Positions 1 to 9,901 of a stretch of 64,000 nt of DNA are shown here, piece by piece. Each line of letters starts with the position of its first letter. The first letter of the stretch is position 1. The stretch lies in contig NZ_AWZV01000036.1 in NCBI RefSeq assembly GCF_000472545.1, positions 244-64,243 of the forward strand, given 5' to 3'. This DNA is from Burkholderia sp. WSM2232 (GTDB lineage Bacteria; Pseudomonadota; Gammaproteobacteria; Burkholderiales; Burkholderiaceae). Made by a program: the position numbers and the translations under genes. Below the pieces are notes generated by a model that was not told the origin of the DNA, made no database searches, and saw nothing but the letters and a program-made list of their open reading frames with translations.

Positions 1-258
1 GCGCGCGTTACGGTCGATCGACACGGCTTTTGCATTGAGCTTGAGCAGCACGTTCTCGCGCTCGAAAAAGCCCGGCTCGACAAGCGAGAGGTCGTCCGCG
101 GACTTGCCCGAAAAGAATTCCGACAGATGCACGCGGTCGTAGGCGGGACGCGGCTCTTCGCACAGCACGGTGATGTGCAGTGCAGCCTTCGGATCGTCGA
201 CGAGACATTCGAGCAGCTTGTGACCGACCATTCCGTGACCGATTACGACCACGTTCAT
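1..258 (-). CDS. nirB: Nitrite reductase large subunit, N-terminal part (partial)
   Basis: The reverse strand from the ATG at 258 reads about 86 residues beginning MNVVVIGHGMVGHKLLE, a Rossmann FAD-binding start, then EEPRPAYDRVHLSEFF, which is typical of NirB, the FAD/siroheme NADH-dependent assimilatory nitrite reductase that reduces nitrite to ammonium in the cytoplasm. The gene runs off the left edge, so the NAD-binding, BFD-like and siroheme domains cannot be checked. It lies downstream of narK on the same strand but has its own sigma-54 promoter and antitermination leader, so it is a separate transcript under nitrogen control. Confidence 0.9.
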   Translation of the reverse strand, partial: MNVVVIGHGMVGHKLLECLVDDPKAALHITVLCEEPRPAYDRVHLSEFFSGKSADDLSLVEPGFFERENVLLKLNAKAVSIDRNAR

Positions 259-312
259 GACAGAGGCTTGGTTCGTTTGCGATGCGGTTCGCGACATGAT
301 GTGTCCGGCAAT

Positions 313-432
313 AAAAAAGCGTCCCGCGGATGCAATCGCTACTGCGACTGTATTCGGGGGACGCCGTTGTCCAAAACCAGTAATCGGGGAAACAGACTGC
401 TTGCTGCAAATTGGCAGGATCGCCGTTGATCC
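313..432 (-). promoter_or_regulatory. nirB leader: two-hairpin ANTAR (NasT/NasR-type) antitermination element
   Basis: Read on the minus strand, hairpin 1 (432-417) is GGATC-AACGGC-GATCC and hairpin 2 (372-359) is GGAC-AACGGC-GTCC. Both have a six-base loop with A at position 1 and G at position 4, the signature recognised by ANTAR-domain proteins. Hairpin 2 shares its GTCC arm with an intrinsic terminator (364-319) followed by six T (318-313). In NasR/NasT systems, protein binding favours the two hairpins and prevents the terminator, allowing read-through when nitrate or nitrite is present. The same element precedes narK. The function is inferred from structure; the nasT gene is not in this window. 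Confidence 0.88.
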
Positions 433-445
433 GCAGCCTTATTAA

Positions 446-461
446 TGCAAGGCCCATGCCA
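446..461 (-). promoter_or_regulatory. sigma-54 promoter of nirB
   Basis: Minus-strand sequence TGGCATG-GGCC-TTGCA matches the sigma-54 consensus TGGCAYR-N4-TTGCW exactly, with GG and GC at -24/-12 spacing. The predicted start of transcription is near 434, so the transcript begins just before the first ANTAR hairpin. Confidence 0.9.
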
Positions 462-559
462 TTCAGGCAGAACTTCCTGAACGCCCCGCCCCGTGGGCTT
501 ACCGCGAGTCTTGCCGCACTGGCTGCACGCCGACGCCCGACGCATTCCGATGCATGAAG

Positions 560-585
560 GCGCAATGATGGTGCGACGCAGCACC
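560..585 (-). promoter_or_regulatory. Probable NtrC-binding sites upstream of nirB
   Basis: GCGC-AATGAT-GGTGC at 560-574 differs at one base from the NtrC consensus GCAC-N6-GGTGC, and GGTGC-N6-GCACC at 570-585 forms an overlapping inverted repeat. The sites lie about 100 bp upstream of the sigma-54 promoter, the usual enhancer distance. Binding is inferred. Confidence 0.6.
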
Positions 586-640
586 TTCGGCGTGCAACGC
601 GCAGCCGCACGGCATGCGCGAGGCGCGCCAGAAAGCCGGG

Positions 641-1975
641 TTAGTTGGCCACGCTCTGGGTGCTCGCGGCGGCGAGCGCACGCTCTCTCAACGCCGCTTC
701 GCGCGCCTTGTGCTCGCCGCTAAAGCGCACTGCCAACGCACACAACGCCGACAGCGTGACGAGCACGCCGAGCGTCGCGAGGGTCTGCTGTATGCCGCCT
801 ATCCCTTTCATCAGGAAGCCCGCCGCCACTGCACCGACATTGCCGCCCGCGCCGATGATGCCGGCCACGCCGCCGAGCGCCTTGCGATCGATAAACGGCA
901 CCAGCGCATAAGTCGCGCCGCACGCCATGTGAGTGAACAGCCCGAACACCAGCATCGCGACGAGTGCAGGCGCGATGCTGTTCGCGTGCGCGAAACACAT
1001 GAGGCCGAGCCCCTCGCCGATCATCAGGGCGCACAGCAGCGTGGAGCGCACTTCGAGACCGCGCCGCGCGGCAGCCCGGTCCGATACCCAGCCGCCCAGC
1101 GCGCGGGCAAAGAGCGCGAGCAGTCCGAAGCTGCCCGCGGCCATGCCGGCTTCCTTCAGCGACAGATGGAAATGGTCGACGTAATAGATAGCCGCAATGT
1201 TGTGGATGAACACCTCCACCCCAAAGCACGCCGCGTAGGTGATGAAGAGCATCCATACGCGGTAGTTCGCGCAGGCCGTGCGAAAGCTCGCCCAGCCACC
1301 CTTCTTGCCGCCGTCGATGGTCACGCCCTGTGCACGCAGTTCGCTGAAGTTGCCTTGCGGGCAGTCCTGCGTGAAGCGCCAATAGAACGCGGCCATCACC
1401 GGCATTGCGAGACCGGGCACCACCAGCGCCACACGCCACGCGGACGACTCGCCCACGCCCAGCACGATGATCGCGGCGAGCAGCAACGGAATCAGCGCCT
1501 GCGCGGCGCCCGCTCCGGTGTTGCCCCAACCCGCGGTAGTCGCGTTCGCCGTGCCCACCACGTTCGGCGCGAACATCATCGACGTGTGGTATTGCGTGAT
1601 CACGAAGCTCGCGCCGACCGCGCCGATTAGCAGACGGCACAGCAGAAAGCTCTCGTAGCCCGTGGACACCGCAGCACCGAGCACCGGCAACGCACCGATG
1701 AGCAAGAGCCCCGAGTACACCTTGCGGGGTCCGTAGCGATCGCACATCGGGCCGACCACGAGCCGCACGAGAATGGTCACAGCCACGGCGGCGATGTTGA
1801 TGTTGGCGACCTGGTCGGCGGAAAGCCCGAACTCGCGCTTGATGAGCGGCATCAGCGGCGCGCAGGCGAACCACGCGAAAAAGCACACGAAAAAGGCCAT
1901 CCACGTGAGATGGAAGGCGCGCATGGCCGGTGTGCGCAGGCTGAAAAGGTCTATGCGGATTGCTTTGTCTGCCAT
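641..1975 (-). CDS. narK: Nitrate/nitrite transporter, major facilitator family (NarK/NasA type)
   Basis: 444 residues, about 12 membrane segments. The glycine-rich nitrate signature appears as TANATTAGWGNTGAGAAQ (about residues 140-157), and a second glycine-rich segment reads GVAGIIGAGGNVGAVAAGF near residue 360. MCDRYGPRKVYSG is the MFS loop 2-3 motif. It should import nitrate for assimilation by the nitrite reductase encoded next to it (nirB). The ATG at 1975 is preceded by GGA seven bases upstream and by a 140-base leader carrying an ANTAR antitermination element. Assimilatory rather than respiratory use is inferred from the nitrogen-type regulation. Confidence 0.9.
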   Translation of the reverse strand: MADKAIRIDLFSLRTPAMRAFHLTWMAFFVCFFAWFACAPLMPLIKREFGLSADQVANINIAAVAVTILVRLVVGPMCDRYGPRKVYSGLLLIGALPVLGAAVSTGYESFLLCRLLIGAVGASFVITQYHTSMMFAPNVVGTANATTAGWGNTGAGAAQALIPLLLAAIIVLGVGESSAWRVALVVPGLAMPVMAAFYWRFTQDCPQGNFSELRAQGVTIDGGKKGGWASFRTACANYRVWMLFITYAACFGVEVFIHNIAAIYYVDHFHLSLKEAGMAAGSFGLLALFARALGGWVSDRAAARRGLEVRSTLLCALMIGEGLGLMCFAHANSIAPALVAMLVFGLFTHMACGATYALVPFIDRKALGGVAGIIGAGGNVGAVAAGFLMKGIGGIQQTLATLGVLVTLSALCALAVRFSGEHKAREAALRERALAAASTQSVAN

Positions 1976-1990
1976 CGTCGTTCCAGAAAC

Positions 1991-2113
1991 AAAAAAGCGT
2001 CCCGAGAAACCGGTCGCGTGACTGGTTTCAGGGGACGCCGTTGTCCAAAGCTGCTCGTTACTGCTTGCGTGTATCGTGCTGCGAATGCATTTGGGAAGAA
2101 TCGCCGTTGATCC
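1991..2113 (-). promoter_or_regulatory. narK leader: two-hairpin ANTAR (NasT/NasR-type) antitermination element
   Basis: On the minus strand hairpin 1 is 2113-2098 (GGATC-AACGGC-GATTC, one G-U pair) and hairpin 2 is 2046-2033 (GGAC-AACGGC-GTCC). The second overlaps a strong terminator: a 19-base arm at 2038-2020 pairs with 2015-1997, followed by six T at 1996-1991. Loop bases A1 and G4 match the ANTAR recognition rule. The nirB leader has the same two loops and the same terminator base although the sequences between differ, so the paired elements are conserved and the linkers are not. Confidence 0.88.
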
Positions 2114-2128
2114 TTTGCGGATGCACTA

Positions 2129-2144
2129 TGCAAAGGCTATGCCA
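2129..2144 (-). promoter_or_regulatory. sigma-54 promoter of narK
   Basis: Minus strand TGGCATA-GCCT-TTGCA, an exact -24/-12 element. The predicted transcription start is near 2117, immediately before ANTAR hairpin 1. Confidence 0.9.
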
Positions 2145-2231
2145 TACAAGGCAAGTGTCGAAGCGATGCGGGTTTGCGCGACAAAACGCCAGTCGCCCTG
2201 GATTCAGGGCGTCGTATTTTGACGCGCCGAG

Positions 2232-2246
2232 GCACAGCGATGGTGC
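2232..2246 (-). promoter_or_regulatory. NtrC-binding site upstream of narK
   Basis: GCAC-AGCGAT-GGTGC fits the NtrC consensus GCAC-N6-GGTGC. It sits about 95 bp upstream of the sigma-54 promoter, as expected for an enhancer site. Confidence 0.7.
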
Positions 2247-2250
2247 GGGT

Positions 2251-2622
2251 TCACAGCAACGGGGCGTCGCGCCCCAGGACCTCCGGAGCGGCGAGCTTCT
2301 GCGCGCGGCGGGTTTGAACAGGCAGATCGTTGTCGCTTGCAAAGCGCATGACGAAGTCGAAGGCGTCGGCGCACACTGAGCGCAACTCCTCCGAAACAAA
2401 CAGGCACTTGGTCCCCGCATCGACAATCGGCATGGCGAGGCGCGTGCACGCGACATGAATGCCCGGCCGCCGCTCGCCGACGAACAGCGTAATGACGCCG
2501 CTCAGTCGTTCGGGCCAGTCGCCTGGCCGGAAGATCTTCTGCGAGTGAGTGATGCCCATGATCAGATAGCCCTGAATGGCGCCTTCAATCGTCTCTTGCG
2601 TGATGAGTGGTATCCGGTCCAT
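2251..2622 (-). CDS. DUF3579 family protein
   Basis: 123 residues. The core MGITHSQKIFRPGDWPERL and the later AFDFVMRFASDNDLPVQ are hallmarks of DUF3579, a small family found mainly in beta-proteobacteria with no established function. The gene starts 8 bases after the dctD-like stop codon, so it is very likely the third gene of the dctB-dctD operon. The C-terminal 15 residues are variable and Arg/Leu-rich. No signal peptide or membrane segment is seen. A role linked to the response regulator is only suggested by position. Confidence 0.75.
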   Translation of the reverse strand: MDRIPLITQETIEGAIQGYLIMGITHSQKIFRPGDWPERLSGVITLFVGERRPGIHVACTRLAMPIVDAGTKCLFVSEELRSVCADAFDFVMRFASDNDLPVQTRRAQKLAAPEVLGRDAPLL

Positions 2623-2630
2623 GCCTGTCG

Positions 2631-4005
<1,375 letters not shown>

Positions 4006-4016
<11 letters not shown>

Positions 4017-5865
4017 CGGCTACTCCCTTTGCTGATGCAAACTCGATAGTGAAGCGCGCGCCGCCCTCGTTGCGATTGGCAGCCGCAATCTTCGCGCCGA
4101 ACGCTTCGACGATGCGCGAGGTAATCGCAAGCCCGAGCCCCAGGCCGTGACCGCGCGGCTTGGTCGTGACGAACGGTTCGAACAGATGGTCGAGCACGTC
4201 CTGCGCGATACCGGCGCCGCTGTCGTCAATCGAGAAAAGCACGCGGGCCTTGTCGGCGGACTCAACCGCTTCGAGCACGATTACGCGCTTTTCTTCGTGG
4301 CGGACCGCGTCGAGCGCATTGCCCAGCAGATTGACGATAACCTGCTGCAACTGGCTCGCCTCCGCAGACACCAGCGTGCCCGGCGCAATCCGCACGTCGA
4401 GCTGCACGGACTCGTCGCGAATCCGTGCATCGTAGATGAGGCAGGCACGGGCCACCGCTTCGTCGAGCGACACCGCGACGCGTTCCACAACCGGCTTGCG
4501 TGCAAATGCCTTGAGTTCGCCAGTGAGCGTGGCCATGTTGTCGACGAGTCCCGACACCCGTTCGAGGTTGGCGACTGCATGCGCCGGCTGGTTCCGCTCG
4601 AAAAACGTACGCGCGTTATCGCACAGCGTCCGGATCGCGACGAGCGGCTGACTCAACTCGTGCGTGAGACCGGCGGCCATCTGCCCAAGCACCGCGAGCT
4701 TGCCCGCATGCACGACTTCCTGCTGCGATGCGCGCAGGCGCTCTTCGGTGCGCTTGCGCTCGGCAATTTCCTGCTGCATCCGTTCGTTGGCTTGCGTGAG
4801 CGCCGCGGTACGCTGCGCGACCGTTGCTTCGAGTTCGTCGTTCGCACGGCGCAGCGCGTCCTGTGCTTTCAGTTTCTCGGCAATCGTGCGGCGCCGCTGC
4901 ACTGCATACAGCGCATAAAGCCCTGCGATCAGAAAGCCTCCTGTCACGAAGCCGAGCGCGAGTTCCTGCTGACGCCGCGCGCTCGCGACGTCGAGCAGCA
5001 CCATGATCGAGTCGCCCGCTTGCGGCGCAGGCCGCGCCATCACGAGATAACGCGTGGTGTGCAGAGGACGGCGCGGATCGGGAAAGCGGCCGAGCCACGC
5101 GTCCGCGCCCCATTCGCCGACGCGCTGATAGTGCAGCGGTTCGACATTGCGGCCTGCGTATTGCCGCGAGGCCTGGATCTCGCGTTGCTGTTGCGAAGTG
5201 ATGGGCCGCAGCGCCGCAAACTTCCACGCGGCCACGGTCGAGATGACGATCACGCCGTTGCGGTCGATCACCATCGCGGCCTCGTTTGGCCGGCGCCATG
5301 CCGACTCGAGTTCGTCGACGCTGATCTTGACCGCAGCCGCGCCGATCGGCGTGCCGCCGTCGCGCACCGCGCTTGCGAAGTAAAGCCCGGGAATGCCGGT
5401 ATTGGTGCCGATACCGAAGAAGCGCCCCGCGCCGCGCGCGAGCGCGTCCTTGAAATAAGGCCGGTACGACACGTTGGTGCCGACGAAGCTCACCGGCTGA
5501 TTCCAGTTGCTTGCGGCGATTACCGTGCCTTGCCGGTCGATCACGTCGACCGCGACGCTGCCCGCCTCCTGATTGACCGCTTCCAGATAGAGGTTGACGT
5601 CATGCAAAAGCACAGCGGAAGCGCGCGGCCCGGCTTTTAGCAACGCGCGCACGCTGTCCTGTCGCGCGACGATGGCAGGCATCGTCTCGAAGCGCCCCAA
5701 TTCGCTCTTCAGGCTCGCGCCGTACAGGTCGAGCTGATGCGCGCCCGCCTCGGCGAGCGCGTCGATGGCGCGATTCCACGCGAGCTCGACCGCTGCCGCG
5801 GCCATGCCGGCATACAGCACCGCCGCAACCACCCACGCCCACAGCGGTATCCCCTTTATTCTCAC
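4006..5865 (-). CDS. Sensor histidine kinase, DctB-like
   Basis: About 619 residues from a GTG at 5865 preceded by GAGG. The longer reading from 5988 or 5943 would overlap the transporter gene and lacks a ribosome site. Order: membrane segment (IPLWAWVVAAVLYAGMAAAA), a periplasmic PDC/Cache-like sensor of about 250 residues, a second membrane segment (LALGFVTGGFLIAGLYAL), a coiled coil, the HisKA box with phospho-His in AAGLTHELSQPLVA, and a HATPase domain with N, G1 (DDSGAGI) and G2 (GHGLGLGLA) boxes. It probably senses a C4 or C6 (hydroxy)carboxylate and phosphorylates the adjacent DctD-like regulator. Confidence 0.9.
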
Positions 5866-5932
5866 CTGATGTCGACCTCGCGTAGACCCGATGCTCGCCC
5901 ACCGCACGCGCGAGAGGCGCCGCGGCGCCGCG

Positions 5933-7309
5933 TCACGCTCCATGCGCGAGCGCAACCAGCGTAACCGTGACGACGATAGCGCCGCCAATGCGCGTGGCGA
6001 TCTGCGCGAACGGCATGAGTTGCATGCGGTTGGCCGCCGTCAGGATCGCGACGTCGCCCGTGCCGCCCTGGCCGCTGTGACATGCGTTCACGATAGCGGT
6101 GTCGATAGGGTACATCTTAAGCCTGCGGGCAACCACAAAGCCGGTGCCCATCAGCGTCGCGACCGTTGCGACGATGGTCACGATATTGGCAAAGGTGAAC
6201 GCGGCAATCAGCTTGTCCCACGGCGTCATGGCAACGCCAATGGCGAACAGCAGCGGGTACGTCACCGCGCTCGAGAAGAACTTGTAGACGACGAACGCGC
6301 CCTCCTGCAATTGCGGCGACACTGCGCGCGCCAGTTTGACGAGCACCGCGAGGAACAGCATGGCAACCGGCGCGGGCAGGCCGAACAGGTTGCGGCACAT
6401 CAGGCCGAGCAGATACAGCGTGATCGCGGTGATACCGGCCGCCGCGATATGCGTGACGTCGATATGGCCGCGAAACTCTGCTTCCGCAGGAGCCAGTTCG
6501 TCGCTCTCGCCGATCTGCAAGCGCCCCTTGCCGGTGAGATGCGGCAAGCGCTTGCCCAGCATGTCGAGCGCGCCCGACAGGACGATCGCGGTGAGACTGC
6601 CGAGCATGACGGGCGGCAGGACCTGCGCGAACAGTTCGCCTTGCGGCAGGTGCATGATTTCCGAATAGCCGACCGACAGCGGAATCGCACCTTCGCCCAC
6701 ACCGCCCGCCATGATCGGCACGACGATATAAAGCAACGTATGGCGCGCGCCGAGTCCAAATGCCGAGCCCACCGCAACGCCGACAATGGCCGCCGCCAGC
6801 GAACCCAGCGCAAGCGGCACGAAGATCTTCACAAAGCCCCTGATCAGCACGCGCCTGTCCATGCTGAGAATACTGCCGACGATAATCGACGCGATGAACA
6901 GATACAGGAAGTTGGTCGACTTCGTGAACTCGGTCGTGAGATGCAGGATCGGCTTGGGCAGCACATGGTAGTACGTGAGCGCCGAAGGCACGAAGGTCGC
7001 GCAGATCGCAGCGGCGCCGATATTGCGCAGAAGCGGCAGGCGCTTGCCAAGCTCGGCGCACGTGAAACCGAAGAACGCGAGCACGGCGATGGCCATTGAA
7101 ATCTCACCGGGCATCTTGCCCGTCACGGCGAAGCCGACAATCAGCGCTAGCAGAATGAAATAGACCGGCAACGGGATAATGCCGATACGGTATTCCATCA
7201 ACTTCCACCAGCCTTCAGGCCAGAAGCGGGTGGTCGAGGTGGACTGCTGCACGGCTTCGGGCGCGAGGCTCGAACGCGGATCGTCGTGGGTCTGGGCGGG
7301 TGTGGACAA
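5933..7309 (-). CDS. 2-hydroxycarboxylate transporter (2HCT family: citrate/malate symporter type)
   Basis: 458 residues from a TTG at 7309, chosen because AAGGAG lies seven bases upstream; the ATG at 7357 has no ribosome site. The two GGxG re-entrant loops that define the family are present: GGVGEGAIPLS and ACHSGQGGTGDVAIL. About 11 membrane segments follow a hydrophilic N terminus. Family members (CitS, CimH, MaeN) move citrate or malate with sodium or protons. The sigma-54 promoter at 7556-7571 and the DctB/DctD-type system just downstream suggest substrate-induced expression. Citrate versus malate cannot be told from sequence. Confidence 0.88.
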   Translation of the reverse strand: MSTPAQTHDDPRSSLAPEAVQQSTSTTRFWPEGWWKLMEYRIGIIPLPVYFILLALIVGFAVTGKMPGEISMAIAVLAFFGFTCAELGKRLPLLRNIGAAAICATFVPSALTYYHVLPKPILHLTTEFTKSTNFLYLFIASIIVGSILSMDRRVLIRGFVKIFVPLALGSLAAAIVGVAVGSAFGLGARHTLLYIVVPIMAGGVGEGAIPLSVGYSEIMHLPQGELFAQVLPPVMLGSLTAIVLSGALDMLGKRLPHLTGKGRLQIGESDELAPAEAEFRGHIDVTHIAAAGITAITLYLLGLMCRNLFGLPAPVAMLFLAVLVKLARAVSPQLQEGAFVVYKFFSSAVTYPLLFAIGVAMTPWDKLIAAFTFANIVTIVATVATLMGTGFVVARRLKMYPIDTAIVNACHSGQGGTGDVAILTAANRMQLMPFAQIATRIGGAIVVTVTLVALAHGA

Positions 7310-7555
7310 AACATGTCTCCTTGTCTTGGCGCGCCTCGCTGGCGTGGCGCGTCGCATTTCGATGCGGATGTCGGCGCATCCGGCTGTGGCTCGTCGAGCC
7401 GGTCGTGGGCAAACGTCAGGAAAACCCGGGCAAATTGAAGATGAAGTGAAGCGCGCGGCTTTAGCGTCGCGCGAGCCGGCTGGGCAAATGCAGGGTCATG
7501 AATGTCTCCGTGGGGTCTTGTGAATGGCGCTCGAGGCGCTCGTGGATGCTTATAA

Positions 7556-7571
7556 GGCAAGCCCTATGCCA
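7556..7571 (-). promoter_or_regulatory. sigma-54 promoter of the 2HCT transporter
   Basis: Minus strand TGGCATA-GGGC-TTGCC fits the -24/-12 consensus. It lies about 245 bases before the TTG start, leaving a long leader with no gene in it. Confidence 0.82.
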
Positions 7572-7591
7572 ATGGCCGGCCCTGCCAGGAT

Positions 7592-7632
7592 TTCCGCAAG
7601 TGACTGATTCCGCAATGGAATTTTGCGTGGAG
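7592..7632 (-). promoter_or_regulatory. Candidate activator (DctD-like) sites: repeated TTCCGCAA
   Basis: TTCCGCAA occurs at 7592-7599 and again at 7608-7615, 16 bp apart, followed by TTTTGCGTGG at 7621, a partial inverted copy. The block starts about 20 bp upstream of the -24 element. Repeats here are the expected form of enhancer sites for the neighbouring response regulator; binding is inferred. The remainder of the 7310-7850 spacer shows nothing else I can interpret. Confidence 0.4.
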
Positions 7633-7850
7633 ACGGAAGCGGGAAGCAGCGCATTCCGAGAGTTCAGAATTGGCGCCTATGAGAAGGCCGAGAGTTCAGC
7701 CGTCGCCCGGGTGCTCGGGCGACTCGTGCAACGTGACTCATGCAACGTAAAAGAATGCGCCCCAGGCACGAGCCTGGAGCGCCGTGCGGGAAAGCGCGCA
7801 GGTGCAGGTGCTGGCGGAGGCGGGGGCTGAGGCGAAGGCGGAAACCGGCC

Positions 7851-8684
7851 TCAACCGTCCGTGGACAGCGTGAGCGCTTCCCACGTCGCGATTTCGTCAG
7901 ACAGTGCAGTCAGTTTCCTGCGCACGAGACCCAGCGCGTCGCTCCCGAGCAGAAGATGCGCGGGCGGCTGCGCCGACGCGATCGCAGCCAGCATCGCGCG
8001 CGCTGCTTTCACCGGGTCGCCCAACTGCTTGCCGCTCTTCTCTTCGCGAGCCTTGCGCAGCGGATCGAACAGCGCGTCATAGTCGGAAATGGAGCGCGGC
8101 GTGCGTGACATGGAGCGCCCTGCCCAATCGGTGCGAAAGGAGCCCGGCGCGACGGCGGTCACATGAATGCCCAATGGCCGCACCTCCTGCCCGAGTGCTT
8201 CCGAGATTCCTTCGAGTGCAAACTTGCTGCCGCAGTAGTACGAGATGCCGGGCATGGTGATGAAGCCGCCCATCGACGTGATGTTGAGAATGTGGCCGCG
8301 CCGGCGTTGGCGCATGTAAGGCAGCACGGCTTTCATCAGCGCCACCGCGCCGAACACGTTCACTTCGAACTGTCGGCGCAGGTCGGCAAGCGGCGCCTCT
8401 TCCATGACGCCTTCGTGGCCATACCCGGCACTGTTCACGAGCACATCCACGGGGCCGACACTTGCCTCTATGTCGGCTACGACGCCGTCGATCCGGTCGA
8501 AGTCGGTCACGTCCAGCAGGCGGCCGAACGCCCTGCCCGGCGCGAGCGCCTCCAGCTCCGCTCTCGCGGCCTCGCTTCGCACGGTGCCGACCACACGATG
8601 ACCTGCCTGCAGCGCCTCCCGTGCAAGAGCGCGGCCGAAGCCGCTGCTGGCGCCGGTAATGAGCAAAATCCTGTTCGATGTCAT
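7851..8684 (-). CDS. Short-chain dehydrogenase/reductase
   Basis: 277 residues. Cofactor motif TGASSGFG near residue 10, NSAGYG at about 85, catalytic Ser in NITSMGG and Tyr-Lys in YYCGSKFALEG. This is the common SDR subfamily annotated as oxidoreductase or SDR family NAD(P)-dependent, with an extended C terminus. It is divergent from the AraC-type regulator at 8779, with a 94-base shared promoter region, so it is probably the regulated gene. Start at 8684 is supported by AGGAAAGG. The substrate is unknown. Confidence 0.85.
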   Translation of the reverse strand: MTSNRILLITGASSGFGRALAREALQAGHRVVGTVRSEAARAELEALAPGRAFGRLLDVTDFDRIDGVVADIEASVGPVDVLVNSAGYGHEGVMEEAPLADLRRQFEVNVFGAVALMKAVLPYMRQRRRGHILNITSMGGFITMPGISYYCGSKFALEGISEALGQEVRPLGIHVTAVAPGSFRTDWAGRSMSRTPRSISDYDALFDPLRKAREEKSGKQLGDPVKAARAMLAAIASAQPPAHLLLGSDALGLVRRKLTALSDEIATWEALTLSTDG

Positions 8685-8732
8685 GAGATGCCTTTCCTGG
8701 AGTTAAACGGAAAGTGCATACTATTCTTCCGG

Positions 8733-8748
8733 CCTCATAAGTTTGAGG
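8733..8748. promoter_or_regulatory. Palindrome in the SDR/araC divergent promoter
   Basis: CCTCA-TAAGTT-TGAGG, perfect five-base arms, lies between the divergent SDR and AraC-family genes. It may be an operator, but it is short and occurs once. Confidence 0.3.
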
Positions 8749-8778
8749 TCGAATCATGGCTTTTTATTGCCTATTTCT

Positions 8779-9762
8779 ATGACAGCTCGAATAACAAACA
8801 AGATGAGCCGTGGCGCGTCGCGCGCGCCTTCCCGCCGAACCCACCAGACAATGATCGGGCTCGTGCGTGCGCTCGCCCCCGAGGAAGGCTACAACCTCAC
8901 GGCGCTGGCGAGCGTGCGCGTGCTGCGCTCGGATCGCAGCCTGACGTCGACGCCGGTGCTGTATGACCCGGGCATCGTGATCGTTTGCCAGGGACGCAAG
9001 CGCGGCTACTTCGGCGACCAGCTCTATGTGTACGACGAGCAGCACTATCTGGCGATTTCAGTGCCGGTGCCGTTTACGATGGAGACCGACGCCGATGCAC
9101 AGCGTCCGCTGCTCGCGATCTACCTGCATCTCGACTTCAAGCTGGCTGCGGAACTGATTGCGCAGATAGAAGGTCACGTGCTGCCGCACAGCGGACACGC
9201 GCCGCAAAGCATGATGTCGAGCCCGCTCGACAAGCCCTTGCGAAACACCGTACTGCGCCTGCTCGAAGCGCTGAACCGGCCGCTCGACGCAGCAGTGCTG
9301 GGCCCGTCGCTGCTGCGCGAGCTGTACTTTCGGGTGCTGACCGGCCCGCAGGGCGATGCGATGCGCGCGGCGCTCGGCATGCAAGGTCAATTCGGCAAGA
9401 TTGGCAAAGCGCTGCGCCGCATCCATTCCGACTACGCGAGTGCGCTCGACCTCGCACTGCTCGCGCGCGAGGCCGGCATGAGCATTCCCACGTTTCACGC
9501 GCATTTCAAGGCCGTCACGCAGACCTCTCCGATGCAGTACGTGAAATCGACGCGCCTGCACCAGGCCCGCTTGCTGATGTTGCGGCAGGACATGTCCGCG
9601 GAAACCGCGAGCGTGGCTGTCGGCTACGCGAGCACGTCGCAATTCAGTCGGGAATTCAAGCGGCTTTTCGGGCTGACGCCCGCTGCGGAAGCGCGACGCA
9701 TGCGTGCCAGTTTCGCGATTCCGCCCGCGCATACCGGGTCCGAATACGTGTCCTCGCATTGA
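8779..9762 (+). CDS. AraC-family transcriptional regulator (AraC_N type)
   Basis: 327 residues from the ATG at 8779. Residues about 25-180 match the N-terminal domain of the AraC_N group (STPVLYDPGIVIVCQGRKRG, then the DFKLAAEL stretch), and the C-terminal third holds two helix-turn-helix motifs: LALLAREAGMSIPTFHAHFK and TASVAVGYASTSQFSREFKR, followed by FGLTPAAEARRMR. Regulators of this group commonly control a divergent oxidoreductase gene, which fits the SDR at 7851-8684. An upstream ATG at 8743 would place the start within the probable promoter and is less likely. Confidence 0.88.
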   Translation: MTARITNKMSRGASRAPSRRTHQTMIGLVRALAPEEGYNLTALASVRVLRSDRSLTSTPVLYDPGIVIVCQGRKRGYFGDQLYVYDEQHYLAISVPVPFTMETDADAQRPLLAIYLHLDFKLAAELIAQIEGHVLPHSGHAPQSMMSSPLDKPLRNTVLRLLEALNRPLDAAVLGPSLLRELYFRVLTGPQGDAMRAALGMQGQFGKIGKALRRIHSDYASALDLALLAREAGMSIPTFHAHFKAVTQTSPMQYVKSTRLHQARLLMLRQDMSAETASVAVGYASTSQFSREFKRLFGLTPAAEARRMRASFAIPPAHTGSEYVSSH

Positions 9763-9901
9763 ACCGATAGACGGACCATCACGCGGCAGAGAGCGCCCGC
9801 TTCGATTCGCGGCTTCTCACCAGGGCCAACATTGGTTGTGGCGCGGCGCGCCCGGAAAGCGGCTGACTAGCGAGCGAATCGCGCTAACCCTGGCCTTCGC
9901 C

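Noticed and set aside
614..1630. Long plus-strand open frame opposite narK
   Set aside because: Arg/His-rich antisense shadow of a clear transporter; many such frames occur opposite the high-GC genes here.
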